Shown: positions 7,193-11,088 of the stretch, one piece after another
How the letters are laid out: each line of letters opens with the position of its first letter
Position numbering within the stretch: the stretch's first letter is position 1
DNA from: Candidatus Omnitrophota bacterium
GTDB lineage: Bacteria; Hinthialibacterota; Hinthialibacteria; JAKQFZ01
NCBI GenBank assembly: GCA_029558215.1
Contig: JAKQFZ010001201.1
Location: 1-11,088, forward strand
Length of the DNA stretch: 11,088 bases
Reading direction: 5' to 3'
Program-made: the position numbers and the translations under genes
The notes under the pieces: generated by a model
Told to the model about the DNA's origin: nothing
What the model saw: the letters and a program-made list of their open reading frames with translations, nothing else
Databases searched by the model: none

Positions 7193-7214
7193 GACACTCT
7201 TTTTCCGGAGTGTC
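7193..7214. repeat. 7-bp inverted repeat (hairpin) in the divergent region
   Basis: GACACTC (7193-7199) and GAGTGTC (7208-7214) are a perfect inverted repeat around an 8-nt loop that holds a T5 run in the plus sense. An outer GCTC/GAGC pair (near 7182-7185 and 7219-7222) could lengthen the structure across an internal loop. Because the T-run is in the loop, this is not an intrinsic terminator. It may belong to a dispersed repeat family. Confidence 0.4.
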
Positions 7215-7285
7215 GCCAGGAGCGAAGCCGCAGTGTTCTGGAAGACAGCCTCCACTCCACAGAACCGAGCCAATACCGAAGCCGT

Positions 7286-7315
7286 TTGAAAGTCTGTGTG
7301 ATTGTGCTGTATGAT
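7286..7315 (+). promoter_or_regulatory. Predicted sigma70-type promoter of the PBP1A gene
   Basis: TTGAAA (7286-7291) and TATGAT (7310-7315) each match the consensus at five of six positions and are separated by 18 nt. Transcription would start near 7322, leaving a leader of about 29 nt before the ATG at 7351. This is the best promoter-like pair in the divergent region. Confidence 0.5.
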
Positions 7316-7350
7316 CTGCAATTGTTCGAACGTATCCAGAGAGAGCTCTC

Positions 7351-9828
7351 ATGTATCGGAGAACGAAAAAAGAAGAGACCCTGCCAAGAAAGACACCTGT
7401 TCCCAAGCCTGCCGCTCCAAGACCTTCCAAGCCCAAGAGTGGTGGCAATGAAGACACCGGTGGATGTCTTCGTGGGTGCTTCATTGTTGGCCTAATCTTT
7501 TTGTTTGGTTTTTTTGGTGCCGGTTTTGGAGTGCTCAACGTATTTCTGCGGGGGCTTCCCCCCTTGACGGCGCTGGACAAGTACCGTCCGCAACTGGTCA
7601 ATAGAATCTACGCTGGCGATGGGGAAACCAAGGTGGCCGAACTGTTCGATGAGAAGAGAGATCTGGTCGCACTCGAAGAGATTCCCCAGCACCTTAAGAA
7701 CGCGTTGCTTGCCATCGAGGATGTCCGCTATTTTGAGCATCCTGGCGTGGATGTGATCCGAATCTTCGGCGCATTGGTTGCGGATATCAAGATGGGACGA
7801 CTCGCACAGGGTGGAAGCACCATCACACAGCAGCTGGCGCGCAACCTGTTTCAAGATCGGCGCAAGACGATAGAACGCAAGGTCAAGGAAGCACTGCTGG
7901 CTCTGCGCATCGAGAAGCACTACACAAAACAGGAAATTCTGGAGATGTACCTGAATCAGGTCTATCTTGGTCGCGGAACATACGGGGTCAAGGCTGCCGC
8001 CGAATTCTACTACCACAAGGCTCTGACGGAGCTCACCCTGTCGGAATGCGCCTCGATTGTCGGACTGCTCAAGGCTCCAGAAGAATACTCACCGGTGATG
8101 AATACCGAAGCGTCTCGAAGCAGAAGAAATCTTGTGCTGCGTCGTATGCTGGATGAGAAGTTCATTACCCAGGAAGTCTACGACGAAGCAATCGCTGAAC
8201 CTATTGCGGTACAGGCGGGGGAGCGGACACGCGCCCAGCAGCAGGTCTACCACCCCTATTTTGTGATGTATGTTCAACGGTTGCTTCAGGGCGTCGAGCG
8301 CCCGATCGGGTACTCGGAGCCGATCGTTGACCCCAAGGAGTACAAACTCGGTGGTCTGACCATCGAAACCACACTGGAACCTGCTCTGCAACAGGCAGCC
8401 GAAGAAGCGGTTCGCAAGGGGATTGTCACCTTGGAGCAGCATCGTCGGAAATACCGATACGGTTGGGGTGATCCGAACTATCCTTACAAGAGCGGCCAAT
8501 CACTCAAAACAGGTGAAATCTACGACGCACGAATCAAGTCGGTCAGTGGCAATCAGGTGCGCTTTGATCTTCCCTCGGTGTCCACAAAGCAGCATGAGAT
8601 CAGTCTTAATCTTGATGAGATCTGGCTGGACGATTTTGATGTGCTCAAGCCGGAATACTACTTTCGAGTAAAGGCTGCAACCAAAGAAGCCGACCGGTGG
8701 TCTTTTGAGTACGTCTGGGAGCCGCATGTGCAAGCCGCCTTGGTTGCCATAGAGCCCGCCACAGGGGAAGTCCGTGCCATGGTCGGTGGCTACGATTATT
8801 TCGACAAAGATCCCAAACAGGGGGGGCAATTCATCCGCGCCATTCAGGCATTGCGACAACCTGGATCGGGATTCAAGCCTATCATCTACGCCACTGCGCT
8901 CAATGAAGGATACTCTCCAGCCACACTTCTCAGTGATGAGCGAATCACGTTTAACTACGGAAGGCAGAGTTGGTCTCCCAAAAACTACCATGACCGATAC
9001 TACAGTCTGATTCCTCTGAGCACCGCATTGGAACTTTCACAGAACTGTGCCACGGTAAGGCTGTTGACCGCTATCGGCATCGGCAGAGTTCAGGAGATGG
9101 CACAGCGCCTTGGTTTTGTCTCACCCCTGAGCAATGATCTGAGTCTGAGTCTGGGAACGTCCGATGTCAGTCCGCTGGAGATGGCAGTGGCATACGGCGC
9201 ACTTGCCAATGAAGGCCGGAGAGTTCGCCCGATTTTCATTCGACGAATCACAGATCGCGGTGGCAAGGTGGTCTATGAAAGTCGCCCCTATGCGTTTCCG
9301 GCTCTAAGGCCAGAGATCGCCTTTCAGGTCACCAACATCCTGAAAGGGGTAATCCGTTACGGCACCGGTCAGAAGGCGGGTGATATCCCCTATCCAATCG
9401 CCGGCAAGACGGGCACTACGAACAACTGCATGGACGCCTGGTTCACGGGATATTCTCCGCACTTGGCCGTGGCCGTCTATGTCGGATTCGATCAGAAGCG
9501 CTCTCTGGGCTATCAGATGACGGGATCATTCTGTGCGCTGCCGATCTGGAAAGCATTCATGGAAAAGGCGCTTCCTTTCTGTGCCGAAGAGATAGATCCC
9601 AGGAATCCGCCGGAGCCGAAGAGTCTCGATTTCCGAGAACCGAGTGGCATGGTGTGGGCAAATATCTGCCGATTCAGTGGGAGACTTGCCACACCCTCTT
9701 GTTCCAGTACCGAGAAGCATCCGTTCATCGCCGGAACCCAGCCGACAGAGTCGTGTACGAGTCACGGCCCAGGTCTTTCGGGAGAGGACTTCATCGGAGC
9801 GGAATCGCACGACGTCGAAGGACTGTAA
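7351..9828 (+). CDS. mrcA: Class A penicillin-binding protein, PBP1A type (glycosyltransferase plus transpeptidase)
   Basis: This 825-residue protein polymerises lipid II and cross-links peptidoglycan in the periplasm, anchored to the inner membrane. A Lys/Pro-rich cytoplasmic tail (1-40) is followed by one membrane helix (about 42-67). The GT51 domain has the catalytic Glu123 in E-D-V-R-Y-F-E-H, then G-G-S-T-I-T-Q-Q-L (154-162), the R-K-V-K-E block (176-180) and E-M-Y-L-N (198-202). A region at about 370-460 fits the OB-like insert of PBP1A. The transpeptidase has Ser506-x-x-Lys509, S-Q-N at 563-565 and K-T-G-T at 686-689. The C-terminal tail has spaced cysteines (773, 784, 802), which I recall as common in PBP1A homologues. 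The ribosome binding site is a weak AGAGAG run at about 7338-7345. All catalytic motifs are intact. Confidence 0.96.
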   Translation: MYRRTKKEETLPRKTPVPKPAAPRPSKPKSGGNEDTGGCLRGCFIVGLIFLFGFFGAGFGVLNVFLRGLPPLTALDKYRPQLVNRIYAGDGETKVAELFDEKRDLVALEEIPQHLKNALLAIEDVRYFEHPGVDVIRIFGALVADIKMGRLAQGGSTITQQLARNLFQDRRKTIERKVKEALLALRIEKHYTKQEILEMYLNQVYLGRGTYGVKAAAEFYYHKALTELTLSECASIVGLLKAPEEYSPVMNTEASRSRRNLVLRRMLDEKFITQEVYDEAIAEPIAVQAGERTRAQQQVYHPYFVMYVQRLLQGVERPIGYSEPIVDPKEYKLGGLTIETTLEPALQQAAEEAVRKGIVTLEQHRRKYRYGWGDPNYPYKSGQSLKTGEIYDARIKSVSGNQVRFDLPSVSTKQHEISLNLDEIWLDDFDVLKPEYYFRVKAATKEADRWSFEYVWEPHVQAALVAIEPATGEVRAMVGGYDYFDKDPKQGGQFIRAIQALRQPGSGFKPIIYATALNEGYSPATLLSDERITFNYGRQSWSPKNYHDRYYSLIPLSTALELSQNCATVRLLTAIGIGRVQEMAQRLGFVSPLSNDLSLSLGTSDVSPLEMAVAYGALANEGRRVRPIFIRRITDRGGKVVYESRPYAFPALRPEIAFQVTNILKGVIRYGTGQKAGDIPYPIAGKTGTTNNCMDAWFTGYSPHLAVAVYVGFDQKRSLGYQMTGSFCALPIWKAFMEKALPFCAEEIDPRNPPEPKSLDFREPSGMVWANICRFSGRLATPSCSSTEKHPFIAGTQPTESCTSHGPGLSGEDFIGAESHDVEGL

Positions 9829-9853
9829 ACGTCTTCGAGGGTGCAGTCTTTTT
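9821..9853 (+). terminator. Candidate intrinsic terminator overlapping the PBP1A stop codon
   Basis: GACTG (9821-9825) pairs with CAGTC (9844-9848), and AAG before it can pair with the start of the following T-run. T5 follows at 9849-9853. The stop codon TAA (9826-9828) lies in the 18-nt loop. The large loop makes the structure weaker than a textbook terminator, but the position between convergent genes fits. Confidence 0.4.
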
Positions 9854-9894
9854 CGGAAAACAGTTCGTGTGAGAGAGTACTTCTCGTTCCCCTC

Positions 9895-10692
9895 TCAGTC
9901 TTTGTCTTCCTGTGTTTCCCGGATGACATTGAGCATCTGGTGGTGAATCCTGCCGTTGGACGCAACCTGACGTTTTGCATAGATATCAATCGGTGCTCCG
10001 GTGGTATCGGTCACGGTTCCACCTGCTTCCTGAACGATGAGCGATCCTGCCGCCATGTCCCACGGCTGAAGCCCCAGTTCCCAGAAGCCGTCCAGGAAAC
10101 CTGCGGCCACATTGCAGAAATCCAACGCTGCAGAACCCAACCGTCTGACCGACTGACCTTCGAAACAGAACGCCGCAAACAAGTCCAGATTGTTCTCTTC
10201 CAGAGTCAAGACACTGTAAGGAATTCCGGTGACCAGAAGAGAATCCCCCAGGAGTTCCGTTTCCGAAACATGGATCGGACAGCCGTTCAGAAATGCTCCT
10301 TCCCCTTTGCAGGCGGTGTACATGTCATCGTGAATGGGATCGTAGACTGCACCGACCACGATCTGCCCTTCCATTTCAAGCCCGATGGAGATCGAGAAAG
10401 TGGCAAGCCCATGGGCAAAATTCGTTGTACCATCCAGGGGATCAATGATCCACTTCATGCCTGAAGCACCCTTCATCTCAGGGCTTTCCTCGGTGAGGAT
10501 CGTGCAGTCGGGACATCCTTCTCTCAGAATCTTGACAAGACACTCTTCTGAGGCTTTGTCTGCTTCGGTGACAAGGTTCTTTTCACTCTTGAGTTCCTTG
10601 TGGATTTTCGTCCTGAATTTTCTCTTGAGAATGGGACCGGCCTCGCGCGCCGCTCGAACCGCAAGTTCCAGCCAGCGGTTTGAATCAGTCAT
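9895..10692 (-). CDS. suhB: Inositol monophosphatase family protein (SuhB-like)
   Basis: I chose the ATG at 10692, which has AGGAG about 6 nt upstream. The frame could also begin at the TTG one codon earlier, which lacks any advantage. The 265-residue product has the normal family length. It carries the Li-sensitive Mg-dependent phosphatase motifs: L-T-E-E-S with Glu68-Glu69, W-I-I-D-P-L-D-G-T-T with Asp84 and Asp87, and the C-terminal Q-P-W-D-M-A-A-G with Asp212. Family members hydrolyse inositol-1-phosphate and related phosphates in the cytoplasm; SuhB of Escherichia coli also takes part in rRNA antitermination. Fructose-1,6-bisphosphate, histidinol phosphate or nucleotide phosphates are other possible substrates. 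The gene is convergent with PBP1A, with 66 nt between them, and seems to be transcribed alone. Confidence 0.94.
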   Translation of the reverse strand: MTDSNRWLELAVRAAREAGPILKRKFRTKIHKELKSEKNLVTEADKASEECLVKILREGCPDCTILTEESPEMKGASGMKWIIDPLDGTTNFAHGLATFSISIGLEMEGQIVVGAVYDPIHDDMYTACKGEGAFLNGCPIHVSETELLGDSLLVTGIPYSVLTLEENNLDLFAAFCFEGQSVRRLGSAALDFCNVAAGFLDGFWELGLQPWDMAAGSLIVQEAGGTVTDTTGAPIDIYAKRQVASNGRIHHQMLNVIRETQEDKD

Positions 10693-10750
10693 CAAAGACT
10701 CCTTCCAAGGCTGTGTGTTATTGAACAGCCCCTGTTTTCAAAGTCTGAGA

Positions 10751-10779
10751 ATCTTACACGGTTGCGTTCGGAATGTTAA
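10751..10779 (-). promoter_or_regulatory. Predicted sigma70-type promoter of suhB
   Basis: On the minus strand TTAACA (10779-10774) and TAAGAT (10756-10751) are 17 nt apart and match the consensus at five and four of six positions. A transcript would begin near 10744 with a leader of about 50 nt. The first bases could fold into a small bulged hairpin (plus-strand 10721-10741). Confidence 0.45.
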
Positions 10780-10804
10780 GCCCAAAGGCTTCCGCAACGT
10801 ACTG

Positions 10805-10964
10805 GCTCAGTTACACAAGGGCGGAGACTGTCATTCCGAACGACTGAGGCTTGGCGAAGGAGTGAGAGATCACTCTCTTGATTCTGCAGTGAAGAGAGAT
10901 TCTTCATTCCGCTCCCAGAGCGTCGCTGCATTCAGAATGACAACCATACCCTGTGTAACTGAGC
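10805..10964. mobile_element. Nested inverted-repeat element (MITE-like, non-coding)
   Basis: The outer arms GCTCAGTTACACA (10805-10817) and TGTGTAACTGAGC (10952-10964) are a perfect 13-bp inverted repeat. Inside lies a second element of 114 bp with near-perfect 12-bp ends, TGTCATTCCGAA (10829-10840) and TTCAGAATGACA (10931-10942), differing at one base. Two further hairpins sit within it, GAGTGA-gaga-TCACTC (10860-10875) and GAAGA-gagat-TCTTC (10891-10905). The inner ends resemble the TGTCATTCTGA-type palindromic intergenic repeats I know from several bacterial phyla. No transposase or target-site duplication is visible. The element lies between suhB and tRNA-Ala. Confidence 0.7.
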
Positions 10965-10989
10965 TGATACTCCGCAATGATGAAAGTCC

Positions 10990-11017
10990 TTGACGTTCTC
11001 CCACGGGGTGTTATTGT
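10990..11017 (+). promoter_or_regulatory. Predicted sigma70-type promoter of tRNA-Ala
   Basis: TTGACG (10990-10995) and TATTGT (11012-11017) are separated by 16 nt and match the consensus at five and four of six positions. They lie 20 nt before the tRNA, which suits a short 5' leader removed by RNase P. Confidence 0.45.
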
Positions 11018-11037
11018 AGCGTTTCGGTAAAGCAGTT

Positions 11038-11088
<51 letters not shown>

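Larger units (their letters stand above)
6931..7350. other. Divergent intergenic region, rich in short hairpins, no gene
   Basis: No credible gene is visible in these 420 bp. The region holds CTCCTT-tcc-AAGGAG (7012-7026), CCGCG-ttacga-CGCGG (7060-7075), AGCGCC-tgcg-GGCGCT (7138-7153) and GACACTC-8 nt-GAGTGTC (7193-7214). None is followed by a T-run on the strand where it would end a transcript. A good plus-strand promoter for PBP1A is listed separately. For the minus-strand operon the best candidate is TTGACG (7119-7114) with TAGGTT (7096-7091) at 17-nt spacing, which is weak at the -10 and would leave a ~150-nt leader. Just before the operon start, CGGAG/CTCCG (6935-6946) overlaps the ribosome binding site. 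Confidence 0.5.

Noticed and set aside
6982..7260. 92-codon minus-strand frame in the divergent region
   Set aside because: It has no ribosome binding site and runs through several palindromic repeats, and its translation looks like translated repeat sequence rather than a protein.
10385..10993. 202-codon plus-strand frame across suhB and the intergenic region
   Set aside because: The first half is antisense to suhB and the second half is translated MITE-like repeat.

Overview
The window is a chromosomal stretch from a bacterium with a Gram-negative type of envelope. I infer this from a lipobox-bearing periplasmic sulfatase-fold protein, a nucleotide-sugar module of the surface-glycan type and a class A penicillin-binding protein. 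Base composition looks slightly above 50% G+C by eye. The gene mix (TPR-fused sulfatase-fold lipoprotein, stand-alone receiver domain, tandem CDP-alcohol phosphotransferases) fits uncultured or Acidobacteriota-like lineages. No gene here fixes the phylum, so that remains a guess.

Layout. 2-2054 (+): the C-terminal part of a LegB-type NDP-sugar 4,6-dehydratase, a DegT/DnrJ/EryC1/StrS aminotransferase and a CheY-like single-domain response regulator, closely spaced and probably one transcript. 2286-4559 (+): a sulfatase/alkaline-phosphatase-fold lipoprotein with a long TPR tail and a threonine where true sulfatases have the formylglycine precursor. 6930-4578 (-): three genes joined by two ATGA overlaps, namely two paralogous CDP-alcohol phosphatidyltransferases and a calcineurin-like metallophosphoesterase. 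This looks like an anionic-phospholipid module. 6931-7350: a divergent, hairpin-rich intergenic region with a good promoter for the next gene. 7351-9828 (+): a bifunctional penicillin-binding protein of the PBP1A type. 10692-9895 (-): an inositol-monophosphatase-family enzyme (SuhB-like), convergent with PBP1A. 10693-11037: an intergenic region holding promoters for suhB and the tRNA and a nested inverted-repeat (MITE-like) element. 11038-11088 (+): the 5' part of tRNA-Ala(TGC), cut by the window end.

The genes share a cell-envelope theme. The dehydratase and aminotransferase would make a 4-amino-4,6-dideoxy sugar nucleotide. The sulfatase-fold protein would act outside the inner membrane. 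The three-gene minus-strand operon would make phosphatidylglycerol phosphate and possibly cardiolipin. PBP1A builds peptidoglycan. The most interesting hypothesis is that the metallophosphoesterase, translationally coupled to a PgsA-like enzyme, is the phosphatidylglycerophosphate phosphatase of this module, a role not normally assigned to that fold.
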